This document shows, in pieces, positions 25,497 to 36,849 of a stretch of 64,000 bases of DNA. Within the stretch, counting starts at the first letter, position 1. The number at the start of each line of letters is the position of its first letter. The stretch is from Sphagnum compactum. Lineage: Eukaryota > Bryophyta > Sphagnopsida > Sphagnales. The notes below the pieces were generated by a model. The model was not told the DNA's origin and searched no databases. It saw only the letters and a list, made by a program, of their open reading frames with translations. Location of the stretch: NCBI GenBank assembly GCA_965153455.1, contig OZ234495.1, forward strand, positions 23,122,875 to 23,186,874, in the 5' to 3' direction. A program made the translations under genes and the position numbers.

Positions 25497-26117
25497 TTGG
25501 AAAAATTGTCCCATTTGGATTTGAAAAACAACAAGAGATTGGTGAAGCTACCAGAGTGCATTAAAGAAATGAAATCGTTGACAAGCCTTAATGTAGGTGG
25601 GGTGTGATTTGCATTGTCTCCCTCGAGGAATGGGACGATTGGAGAAGTTGTCCGACTTGAATTTGAGCAACAACAAGAGAATGGTGAAGCTACCAGAATG
25701 CGTCAACGAAATGAAATCATTGACAAGCCTTGATGTAGGTGGATGTGATTTGGATTGTCTGCCTCAAGGAATAGGGCGATTGGAAAAGTTGTCCAACTTG
25801 GATTTGAACAACAACAAGAGATTGGTGAAGCTACCAAAGTGCATTGAAGAAATGAAGTCGTTGATAAGCCTTGATTTTGGTGGATGTGATTTGGATTGTT
25901 TACATTAAGGAATGGGGCGATTGGAGAAGTTATCGCACTTGGATTTGAGCAACAACAAGAGATTGGTGAACCTACCAAAGTGCATTGAAGAAATGAAGTC
26001 ATTGACATGCATGATGTAGGTGGATGTGATTTGGATTGTCTACGTCAAGAAATGGGGCGATTGGAAAAGTTTTACAACTTGAATGTGAACATCAATAGAT
26101 TGTTGATGTTACCAAAC
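25497..26117 (+). pseudogene. Decaying continuation of the LRR array
   Basis: Directly after the TGA the 141-bp units go on: about four more, with key Cys codons at 25603, 25744, 25885 and 26025. An extra base near 25600 (GGTGGGGTGTG in place of GGTGGATGTG), a TAA at about 25906-25908 and a missing base near 26010 break the frame. The last unit dissolves at about 26,117. It was probably once part of the receptor coding sequence and is now untranslated 3' sequence. Confidence 0.85.
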
Positions 26118-26394
26118 AGTAATAAAAATCATGTTGTTTGCAACCAGTCACTATGCAATTGACATGCAAGTGGTTGTCGTTTGTAACTATCTTGGTGATG
26201 TTTGCAATTACAAATTTGGCATTGTATAATTTTTGGGCCATATGGTTGTGTGTGGAACTAACGTGCAACAAAATGTGTATAACATGGACACATGTCATAA
26301 AAATATTGGCCTAAACTTATACATACTTAAATTAGTATACTTAATATATACACATAGGCTATGTATAATAATATTACAGACCTCTAGTACTAAG

Positions 26395-27160
26395 GTAGTT
26401 TACCCATGGCTAAGTTAAATTAGGCAAAAATTAATCATGGCTAAATTAAGTTAAGTTGAATTAATTATGGTTACATTAAATTAAATTATGTTAAACTAAA
26501 CATAGTTAAAACAAGTTAGGTTTAAATAATTATGGCTAAATTAAATTAAGCAAAAATTGACCATGGCTAAATTAAATGAAGCCAACTAATTATGGATAAA
26601 TTACATTAAGTTAAACCATTTATGGCTGAAATAAACTAGATTATATTAATTATGGCTAAACTAAATTAAGCTAAATTAAATTATGGTAAAAATAACCATG
26701 GCTAAATTAAATTAGGTTAAACCTAGTTAAGTTAAATCAAACTAAATTAAATTAGGTTAAAACTGACTATGGCTAAATTAAGTTTGGTTAAATTAAAAAA
26801 GACTCAAATTGATTAAAACTAACCATGACTAAATTAAGTTAGGCTAAATTAATTATGGCTAAATTAAATTAATCTAAATTAAATTAGGCTAAACTAACTA
26901 TGACTTAATTAAGTTAGGCCAAACTAATTATGGCTAAATTAAGTTAGGTTAAATCATTTATGGCTAAATTAAATTAAGCTATATTAATTATGGTTAAACT
27001 AAATTAAGATAAATTAAATTAGGCTAAAATAACTATGATTAAATTTAATTATTGCTAAATTAAGTTAGGCTAAACTATTTATGGCTAAAATTAACTATGA
27101 CTAAATTAAGTTAGGCTAAAATATATTATGCTAAATTAATTATGGCTAAACTAAATTATT
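26395..27160 (+). repeat. Degenerate GGCTAAATTAAGTTA minisatellite
   Basis: About 765 bp of variants of (T/C)(A/T)TGGCTAAATTAAGTTAGGC, with near-copies every 15-30 bases and no single strict period. It lies wholly inside the 2.15-kb insertion. Similar TTAGGCTAA / CCTAACCTA words dominate 35,930-36,780. Confidence 0.75.
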
Positions 27161-27189
27161 GAAGTGCAAAGGAAAAGGAGTAATGAAAA

Positions 27190-27610
27190 ATTAACAAGAA
27201 TAAAATAAGAAAGATAAGCTTTTCAAGTTACAAAACGTTTTTTTTTCCTTTTTTCTTCTCTTTAGACCCCTCCTACTTTCGAACCTCATAATTTTCTTGT
27301 TTCTTATTCATTTTAAACTATTTAAAGTGTTATAGGAGCGCCACTTGAAGTTTTTCACATCATCTTGGAAGTCTATAACAATACAACAACATAAAATGAA
27401 CTTTTTGGGTGCTTAAGAATCGACCTTTGTAATTTTCAATGGTTTTGTTTTTTGAATTCTTGACCCGCTTCACTTTGAGGGGGCATAACTTTTTCATTTA
27501 TAATCCATTTTCGACGATTCTTGGTGTGTTAGATGCGCTAAGAGGAGGGCTTCAAGTTTTGTTTGGACACCAGAAGCAACAGAGCCTTCCCCAAGCTGAT
27601 ATACTCTAAT
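27190..27610 (-). repeat. Dispersed repeat family A, copy 2 (reverse)
   Basis: Reverse-orientation copy of the repeat at 8,095 and 61,400. It has GACCCCTCCTA, ACCTCATAA, AAAGTGTTATAGGAGCGCCAC, AAGAATCGACCTTTGTAAT and TTCAAGTTTTGTTTGGACAC. It sits inside the insertion within the LRR array. Confidence 0.65.
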
Positions 27611-28281
27611 ACAGTAGTTGCATCTAATGTGCAACTAAGTTGGTTAATGAGGTTCAAAATGGAATTTTTTATCCCATATCCTTTGGATTCCAATTCAATT
27701 TGGCAGAGTATATAAGTAGGGGCAATAGTTATGTACTAACCAAATACCAAGTGCCATTGGGGATGAGCGAATAAAAAAATAAACTTAAAAATAAAATTGG
27801 ATTAATCTAAACCTACTTATATAGGCTAAGCTTAGCTACTTTTCAACCTACTTACATACTTAAGTAAACCTAGCTACCTAGTAGGGTTTCATAATTACCT
27901 ACCTACCTAGGCACCACGTGTCAACATCTTATTAGCCTTCAATTGGACGACTTAGATTTTTTTAGTTAATATTTGAAAATTAAAAAATAGGTGGGCTTTA
28001 ATTACCACGTGTCACCATATAATTGGCGTTTTAAAATGAACACATGTCAAATGGTCAATGAATGTTCCATGGTGTGCCACATGTCATCATCTTAGTGGTA
28101 AAAACTTTAACGATTGAGATTAATCCAATGAATTTTTTATTTAGAAAACACCAAAAAAATTAAAATGTGACACGTGTCCAACTGCAAGTCATTCAACTTT
28201 TAAACATGTGTCATACTTTGATTAATTAAATTTAAGTTACAAACGATAATTGCAAAACCCAAAATTTATAGTAATGAAAAT

Positions 28282-30116
28282 GCATTAAAAAATGAAGTCA
28301 TTGACAAGGTTTGATGTAAGTGGATGTGATTTGCATTGTGTACCTCAAGGGATGGGGCAATTGGAAAAGTTGTCCCACCTGGATTCGAACACCAACAAGA
28401 AATTGGCGAACCTACCAAGTGCACCGAAAAAATAAAGTCTTTGAAAATCCTTAATGTAGGTGGATGTGATTTGGATTGTTTACCTCAAGCAATGGGGCGA
28501 TTGGAAAAGTTGTCCCATTTGGATTTGATCAACAACAAGAGATTGGTGAAGCTCACAAAATGCATCGCAAAATGAAGTCGTTGACATGCTTTGGTATAAG
28601 TGGATGTGATTTGGATTGTCTACTTCAAGGATTGGGGCGATTGGAAAAGTTGTCCCACTTGGATTTGAGTAAGAAGAAAAGATTAGTGAAGCTACCAAAG
28701 TGCATGGAAGAAATGAAGTCGTTGACATACCTTCATGTACGTGGATTTGATTTGCATTGTCTACCTCAGGGAATGGGGCGATTGGCAAAGTTGTCCGACT
28801 TGGATTTGAACAACAATAAAATATTGGTGAAGCTACCAAAGTGCACCAAGGAATTGAAGTCGTTGACCCGCCTTGATGTAGGTGGATGTGATTTGGATTG
28901 TCCATTTGAAGGAATGGGGCGATTGGAGAAGTTGTCCAACTTAGATTTGGAAAACAACACAAGATTAATGAAGCTATCGAAGTGCATCGAATAAATGAAG
29001 TCGTTGACATGCTTGATGTAGGTGGATGTGATTTGGATTTTCTACCTCAAGGAATGGGGTGAGTGGAAAAGTTGTCCCACTTGGATTTGAACAAGAATAA
29101 GATATTCGTGAAGCTACCAAAGTGCATGGAAGAAATGAAGTCGTTGACTTACCATCAAGTACATGGATTTCATTTGCATTGTCTACCTTAAGGAATGGGG
29201 TGATTGGAAAAGTTGTCCAACTTAAATTTGAGCAACAATAAGAGATTGGTGAAGCTACTAGAATGCATCGATGAAATGAAGTTGTTGACAGGCATTGATG
29301 TAGGTGGATGTGATTTGGATTGTCTCCCTCAAGAAATGAAGCAATTGGAAAAATTGTCCCACTTGAATTTGAACAACAAGAGATTGGTGAAGCTACCAAA
29401 GTGCATCAAATAAATGAAGTCGTTGACATGCATGATGTAGGTGGAATGTGATTTGGATTGTCTACCTCAAGAAATGGGGCAATTGGTGAAGTTGTCCCAC
29501 GTGGATTAGAGGAACAACAAGAGATTAATGAAGCTACGAAAGTGCATCGAAAAAATGAAGTCGTTGACATGCTTGATGTAGGTGGATATGATTTGGATTG
29601 TCTACTTCTAGGAATGGGGCGATTGTAGAAGCTATCCCACTTCGATTTGAGAAACAACAAGGGATTGGTGCAGCTACCATAATGCATCGAGGAAATGAAG
29701 TCATTGACAAGCCTTTATGTAGGTGGGATGTGATTTGCATTGTCTACCTCAAGGAATGGGGTGATTGGAAAAGTTATTCCACTTGGATTTGAAAATCAAC
29801 AAGAGATTAGTGAAGCTACAAAAGTGCATTGAAGAAATGATTTTGTTGACATGCCTTGATGCAAGTGGACGTGATTTGGATTGTCTACCTCAAGGAATGG
29901 GGCGATTGGAGAAGTTGTCCCACTTGGATTTGAACAACAAGGGATTGGTGAAGTTACCAAAATGCATTGAAAAAATGCAATCCTTAACAAGCGTCGATGT
30001 AAATAGATGTGATTTGGATTGTGTACCTCAAGGAATGGGGCGATTGGACAAGTTGTCCCACGTGGATAAGAGCAACAACATTAGATTGGTGAAACTACCA
30101 AAAAAGATGATTTAAT
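28282..30116 (+). pseudogene. Decayed second LRR array (about 13 units)
   Basis: Units homologous to the receptor array, with key positions near 28325, 28465, 28605, 28746, 28887, 29027, 29168, 29309, 29447, 29587, 29729, 29870 and 30008; spacing is now 138-142 bp. Small indels and stops break every frame into pieces of at most about 170 codons. The units resemble those just after the TGA (for example LSHLDL and LPKCIEEM), so this is the old 3' end of the array cut off by the insertion. It ends in ...RLVKLPKKMI then TAA at about 30,115. Confidence 0.85.
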
Positions 30117-31125
30117 AGAATTTTTACATTTGGTGAATTAAAAGCTAATTTTGGATTATCAATGGCATCATTAAAATCATTTGATTGAATTTTATCCAAA
30201 AGTTGAGATTCTTTCACAAATGATGATCTTGATATTGTTAATTTTGCACCTAAACAAATTTGTCTATGTTGAATGAGATTAAACATAAAAAATGAAACAA
30301 GTGGTGTTTAGAAAATTCATGATTTGTATCATTTGAATTCATTAAATATTTCACATGAACCTCCATTGAAACTTTCACTTTTTGACATGACATATTAGGA
30401 GCACCTAATCCATATGGAAATAATGTAGAAGAGATACATACTAGTTGACCTAGATTATTATATTCATTGACCATTTTAGATCCATCGGTAAATGATAGAT
30501 ATTCTTGTTTGTTTAAATTACATATAACATTAGACATCAATTCTTTATTGCAAATATCATTTCCATCCAAATCAACAAGCCTTGAGTTTTGAATTATGGG
30601 TTTAAATTCTTCTAATTCATTTTTTGATTCATTTTCAATAGTATATTTATACAAGTCAGTTTTTTTTAACCAAGTTAACCATGTCAAAACTGCAAACCTA
30701 CAAACATAAAATAATTCACAATGTTTCACAATATCTAAAGAAGGGTGTTTATTTCCTACAAAATGTATTGCAATTACATTTGTTAATGCCTCCATGTTGT
30801 AGGTATTTTTGTGATTAATTAAATTATAAGTATTGGGTTTTGAAATAAACTAACAAGATTTCCTTTTAATGCTTATTGCCCAGTAGTTGTGTTGTTTACA
30901 TATTGGAGTTTTATTAAAATAACACGACAACAAAATTGTGAAATTAAAGCTTCTTCAACAACATCAATTTAGGTAGAAATGTAAGCACTTTCCCAATTTC
31001 CACATATCACTAGCTAAAGAAAACTTTGGTAGTTTATCTTTTTTAATACTAAGATTACATGGTTTAAAAATATTAAAAGTTTTTTCTGAATTTAATATCC
31101 CTACTTTACATAAAAGTAAACCTTC
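30095..31125 (-). pseudogene. Helitron Rep/helicase protein, N-terminal relic
   Basis: Reading the minus strand in order gives DUF6570-like KFSLASDMW (about 31,030), VVEEALIS and TTGQ.ALKGN (30,860-30,965), then an open stretch of 181 codons (30795-30250) with HFVGNKHPS, LTWLKKTDLYKY, LFPYGLGAP and KVSMEVHVKYL, and after a shift a segment with FNLIQHRQICLGAKL (to 30095). This is the order expected in Helitron RepHel proteins ahead of the rolling-circle Rep domain. Frameshifts and stops show it is dead. Rep catalytic and helicase parts are absent: the relic stops at the LRR array. No Helitron 5' TC or 3' hairpin-CTRR end was located. Confidence 0.8.
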
Positions 31126-31319
31126 TAATTATGGGTAAATATGATGTGTATATTCATATAATTGGTTAGGAACCTTAGTTTGATTGTTGTTGACATGTTG
31201 AGAAATATTCAAGTTTAATAAAGATTTTGAAGATTTGAACTTGGAATTTTTCTTCAATTTTACATTTCTTTATATTATTGTTAAATTATTTTTGACCACA
31301 CACAAAAAATGTTTGATTT

Positions 31320-32210
31320 CACATGTATTTATGAAAAATTTCAAAACATATTTTATTGACATGTTCATTAATGTCTAGCATAAATATGTTATGTAGTTTA
31401 TCATTGTCATTATTATCATTATCAAAATATACTCTATCATTATTAATATTATCATTGTTATTATCAAAATCATTATGGTTTATTTTATCATTATCATTAT
31501 TATCATCATTATTTGTACTATTATAATCATGACTTGGATGTCTATTTATCGTTTCTTTGGTTTTTGGGTAAATTTTTCTCCTTTTTGTATTGATGCATTT
31601 CAATACTATCATTGTGATCATTTTTATTGTTGTTGCTATCGTCATCATCATTTAGATGTTTTTTCTTGATCTAATTTTGACATCTACATTTATTTATTAT
31701 TGCTTTGTTTTTTTAGTATTTTTCTCGCCTTTTGTTGTTTATTTCTTATTCCATATTTTCATCCATATTCATTATCATTTTATATTTTATATTTTCATTT
31801 ATGATCTTTTTTTTTTTTGGGCAGTTTTTGTGCCTTTATTTATTTAATTTTTGTTTCACACTTTCATTTATATTAATTGTTGTTTCATTTTTTCCATCTC
31901 CACTTATTGAATTTTTTGTATATTCTTCATCTTATTTATTTATTTCTTGTTTCATATTCTCATTTGTATTTTAAATTAATCTTTCATTTATTGCACATTC
32001 GTTTATTGTCTCTTTATTTCCTTTGTAAATTTCTTGTTTTTTGTGGTCTATTTTTTGCTTCATATTTTCATTGTGTTTATTGATCTTTTATTTATTCCAT
32101 ACTTTTGTAGCTTTTCACAATTTTGCTTTGTTTCATATCTTCATTTATTTCACATACATATTGGATTATAACAAAAGGTCCCTAGTTTATTGCAAGCTTC
32201 TGCAAGTCAC
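31320..32210. repeat. Low-complexity ATT/ATC and T-rich tract
   Basis: 31,390-31,660 is a degenerate (ATTATC)/(CATTAT) microsatellite. 31,670-32,160 repeats TTCATATTTTCATTTAT-like words. Open frames here are Phe/Ile/Tyr-rich products of composition, not genes. Confidence 0.8.
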
Positions 32211-35200
32211 CACAAGGCATTTATGAGTCCATTTTGATTTACCCATTCACAAGTAAAGGTCTAAGCAAAAGAAATAATGAGATGCATGAACTATCTATGT
32301 ATGCCTCACTTTAACAAGAAGGGAGGCCATATTTGAATTATGTAGGTGTCTTGATAGACACTATTTGATTTCAAGAACTTATGCAAAATAAACGTTGATT
32401 TCTAATTATGACAAATTAGACATTATATTGAACACACAAAGAGAAGTAATCAATTGAACAAAAGCTAATTGAAACCCTTAACTAGAGAGATAATAAATTA
32501 TTGATCGTGTATTGTGATGATCTTAAGAAAATTGTACAAATCAAAGTACAATAATAATATCATTCATAACGGAAGATCACAAGGTATTACAACTAAATAA
32601 TATGTATTAGACTGCCAAAATAACAAATTCAATACATGTGAAAGTTAATTATAGACATATTCATTGTTACGTCTTGCAACCAATTAAAAACATTTCTTGA
32701 AGATAATTAAGAATCCCTAAATTTGCAACTTTTGACAATAAAAATGACCAAAACCCTAAGCTATCTCAGAGTCCTTTTGAAAATAAAAGTTCAATGTAAA
32801 AAATTCTAGAAAATATAAAAAATAGGAAATTGAAGAAATTAAGAAGATGATTATAACTTACCACCAATTTCAAGGTTGATAAATTCTTTCAAGAGTTTTG
32901 TACTGGTTTTGGAAGCAAGCCTTCTTCAAACATGTTGTGGTTGATTGTTGCACAATTGTTCGCGACACTAAATCTTCTTTCTCATCGTTTGATCAATATT
33001 CAAATACAAAATTTGGTGATTCTAAAACAACCTTATGCACAACAAAAGCACTAGAACTTGTCACTAATTTTCTTCTTGTCATGATCAATCTACCATGCCT
33101 TCTTCTTTAACTTTCTTTTCTTCCTTGTATGCTTTGTGTACATCTTTTCTTACCACTTCAAAATGGGTTTTGTTAGGTTAAATTATGGATAGTTCTTTTC
33201 CTTACAACGAATTGGTAGTGAAATTGATGAGATGTATGGTTAGTTATTTAGGTTGGAAATTGTTGATTATTCACAAGACGACAACTACTATTTATTAGCC
33301 TCTTCAATATGTTGTACATGATGTTTGGCATTTTTTTCGAAAAAGAAACTACAACTTAGGTATTGTAGCATGCATAAATTGTCCAACATGGAGACATGTG
33401 TACACCACATACATTAAATGAAAAATCATCCAAATTAACAACTAGACACATATATATTGGTATAAAAGTTTACAAAGGGAATTGGTTAGAGTTCCTATCA
33501 CTCAAGAATAATATTTGTAAAGTAAGTATTGTTGTTATAACATACTATTGTAATGTAAAAGATCTACATAATGTACAAACAAATTGTGAAGAGGTACTAT
33601 TGGAAGGTACAATTATTTTGAAGTGTGCATGTTTTGTGAAGTATTTATCGAACATTAAGAGAAAGATTTCATGCTTGTTGTAGCTCTTTTAAAAGCAAGA
33701 AAAGGCTTTTATATGGTTTGTGATAAAAATTTGAGTTTTCATGATCAAACATTGAACACGTTGAAATTTATGTCATAATGTTGTACTTTGAGTTATTGAT
33801 GTTTTATAAGGAAATTTGGTTTGAATAATTGAGTAAATCATAGTTTTGGTGCAGGTGAAGGGACATGACTTTTTGAAGAACTTTCGAGATGATGATCTAC
33901 ACCACTAATTAAACTTTGATGCTTTACAAATAAGATGTTAATATGGTTGTGAGTTGATTATTTCTGAAGTGCATATTAGCTTCATTCTCAACATGTGTTA
34001 AATGTGTTTTGTTTGTGGTATATTGATGACTTTTCTTATTGCACATTTTGATTCCAATTTTCTCATAACATACATCAAGCACCATCTTGAGACTAAAGAC
34101 CTTTTGCAATAAGTGCATCAAGGATTCACATGTATGTTTTGGTGTAGGTGAAGGGACATGTCTTTTTGAAGAACTTTTGAAGTTATGATCTAAACTTATC
34201 ACAAGAAAGGAGAAACATGTCATCTTTAAACAATTTGTTGATTTTCAATTTTCATTAACTCATTTTTGGCTTCTACAGGTACTTTGTCATGGATGCGATG
34301 TACGAATCATTCAAAGAATGAAATTGCACATGATAAATCTTACAAACTATGAATGGAAAAAAATGCCATTCAATAATGGTTTTCATAGCATGCTTGTGGA
34401 TAGTGAAATGAAAAATGATTTGGTTTGTTTATTTGTTGGGTCACAAATTTTCCATATCTTGGCAAAATGGGAAACTTAAATTGAACACCAAACTTTGAGA
34501 CAGAAGAGAAGGCAAAATCCATAGTATCAATAGCATAAAGTGCATTTGTAGATGAGTACACTTGCATATTGTAGACACTTAGTGACATGTGGAAACATTC
34601 CAAGCCATTTTACAAATGGATGGGACATGGAGTAGGCCTTGGTTTCACTAAGAAGTTATTGAAAGCTTCATATTGGAATCTAGATCTGACCAAATGCCAA
34701 AGGTTATAGAATGAATTCAATTATATAATTGTTGTTGATAAGCATAATAATGAGATTGACGGTGGGATCATTTGTAGAGGGGATTTTGTGGTTGTGAAAG
34801 TTTTTTTGAGGTATTGGGAAAATCCTTCCAAGATGGGACATGGATTTTCCCTTTAGATAATTGCAGTGAAGTTATTAGTAACAACATAAGTTTTCCAAGA
34901 GACGGAAAGTGGGAAGGACATTTGGGAATAGTACATGAATGACATATGACTTTTGAATGCACATAGGAAGATTTTTTTAATGTTTGTACATTTGTACATA
35001 TCTATATATACATGAATGTTAACCTATGTAAATATAAATGTCTATTTTGTAACCTTTGTATGAGGTTCTTGATAATACCTTTTTTTGGGACCTTTTCATG
35101 GTTGTTGTGGCCTTTTCATTATCTTTCACATAATGTGTCAATTCTTGGGTGACCTTGGCATTTCCTTGATGGCTTCTATAAATTTCCTTTTAGCTACCTT

Positions 35201-35930
35201 GTTCCTATAATATTTGTGGTTGACCTTTGACACATGTTTCTTAAGGGCGGTAAAAGTAGTAACATGATCACAAATGGGTGTGATATATTTGTTTTGTGTT
35301 TGAATCTTGAAGGTTTTTTTATGTTTGTTATGGGCAATAACAAAAAGAATCTAAGAATTTTCACATCGTATGGTTGGATTCTTAATTGATTGTTAATTTA
35401 GTCATTAGGACAAAAAAAATTAAATTATTGCAATGTGAGGATTTGTTGGATCATTGCCATGGATTGCCATGGAGATGGATTTGACACATGATTTGTAGAT
35501 TATTTATATATGTTGATGATGCATTATAGCTAGGATCATTCAACTTTGTAGTGGTGGGTTGGACATTGCATCAATTGAAGATTTAGCGTTCTTGATTGCA
35601 TAACACATTTTGTGTTTTGCAACTGGCCTTTACAACTACATATTAAGCATAAAGGACATATGTGATTAATGACTAGTGAGTTATTGAACCCATGTTGTTT
35701 CACCCATTTAGTTGTAAGGGATATTCAGTTGCAAAGCCTAGTCGTTTTAACAATTAGGATTTTCAAAATTTTTTATAGTGATGGAATTCCATGTCATCAT
35801 TAACCTTGGTATGATGTGTAAAGTGCATGTCATCTCAACTTAGTCATTTGATTCAACTATGTGTTATAAAAGACGCCTTGATGGATGGATAACATGTGTA
35901 AAAAATCTATAAACATGTTATGAATCATTG
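32210..35930. other. Intergenic DNA without a supported gene
   Basis: AT-rich sequence with no recognisable coding region on either strand. One direct repeat stands out: GTGAAGGGACATG(A/T)CTTTTTGAAGAACTTT with its flank occurs at about 33,855-33,905 and again at about 34,147-34,200, roughly 292 bp apart. A ~35-bp phrase shared this way suggests a local duplication or nested element. Confidence 0.5.
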
Positions 35931-36780
35931 CACATGACCAAAAGTCAACCTAACCTAACTTAGTTAAGTTAGGCAACCTAGCCTAGCCAAAAGTCAACCT
36001 AGTTTAACCTAATTAAATTAGCTACCTATGCTAGGCAACCTTGGCAACCTAACCTAGGCTAGGTGGCCTAGATTAAAAACAAATGTCAAATTCCTAGCCC
36101 GAAAAACTTAGACTAGGCTACCTAACCTAAGCAAAGTGGCCTAAGTATCATAGGTTGCAAAAGTGAGGACTTGAACCCTTCACCTTCATTTTGAGGTTCA
36201 AGTCTTCATCCATTGCACTACCACATTTTTTTATATGAATTATATCTAACACAAAGTTATAAAGCTCAAAATTTTTAGCCTTGAATTAACCTTGGCCACC
36301 CTAAACATGACCTAGGTCAACCTACCTACTACTTATCAACCTAGCCTAGACCTAAACCTCTTTAGGTTGACTTAAAATAAACTGGTTTGTCAACATGTAC
36401 TATTTATAACCTAATCTAGGTTAACCTAAACATTTTTAGGTTAAAAAAAATGAACTTACGATAATTATGTCACATTTAATTGCATCTAGTCATACAAACT
36501 TGAGGTGGTTACAAACTTGATATAATATATTGTAAAGAGGGCACTTAGGTTGACTTGGCAAAAAACCTAAAGCTAGGAACCTAAACAAGTTTACCTAAGT
36601 TAACCTATTAATAGGATAACCTATTTTAGGTACATTTAGACATACTAGATGTAATAAATTTCTTATGTTTAGTTAAGTAACTTACAAGGTAGCCTATATT
36701 ACAAAGTAGGTTTTCACTAAGTAACCTACATACATCGGTTAATTTAATAAGTATGTTAACCTAAGCTAGTGTTTTAAATA
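35930..36780. repeat. CCTAACCTA/TTAGGTTA-rich degenerate repeat
   Basis: Dense short words such as CCTAACCTAA, GGCAACCTAG, AGGTTAACCT and CCTAGGCTAGG on both strands, interrupted near 36,150-36,240. It resembles the minisatellite at 26.4-27.2 kb in composition. It is not a clean telomere array, because the unit is irregular and lacks CCCTAAA. Confidence 0.6.
36157..36230 (-). other. Degenerate tRNA-like / SINE-like segment
   Basis: On the minus strand TGGTAGTGCAATGGATG (36223-36207) resembles an A box, and GGGTTCAAGTCCTCAC (36178-36163) a B box, at tRNA-like spacing of about 30 bases. The arms do not pair fully, so this is more likely a tRNA relic or a SINE head than a functional tRNA. Confidence 0.35.
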
Positions 36781-36849
36781 ATTAAAAAATCAAGGAATTA
36801 TGTGTCACCTTTTTCAAAACAACTATTAATATTATAGTCATAATTACAA

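Larger units (their letters stand above)
26118..28281. mobile_element. ~2.15-kb insertion splitting an LRR unit
   Basis: The LRR unit stops after ...TTACCAAA at 26117 and resumes with TGCATTAAAAAATGAAG at 28281, the expected next part of the same unit. The insertion is bordered by AGTAATAAAAAT (26118-26129) and AGTAATGAAAAT (28270-28281), which look like a 12-bp target-site duplication with one mismatch. Inside, TCGTTTGTAACT at 26177-26188 has its exact inverted copy at 28235-28246. There is no transposase frame, so it would be non-autonomous. It contains the minisatellite and the family A copy described separately. Confidence 0.6.

Noticed and set aside
18975-30116. CRISPR-like or bacterial repeat array
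   Set aside because: Repeats are 141 bp with no separate spacers, are coding, and lie in a plant gene.
31475-32226. Phe/Tyr/Ile-rich frames that look like membrane proteins
   Set aside because: Products of T-rich low-complexity sequence.
36157-36230. Functional tRNA gene
   Set aside because: A- and B-box-like words are present but acceptor and anticodon arms do not pair; kept only as a tRNA/SINE-like relic.
35930-36780. Degenerate telomere array
   Set aside because: CCTAACCT words lack the plant CCCTAAA unit and have no regular period.
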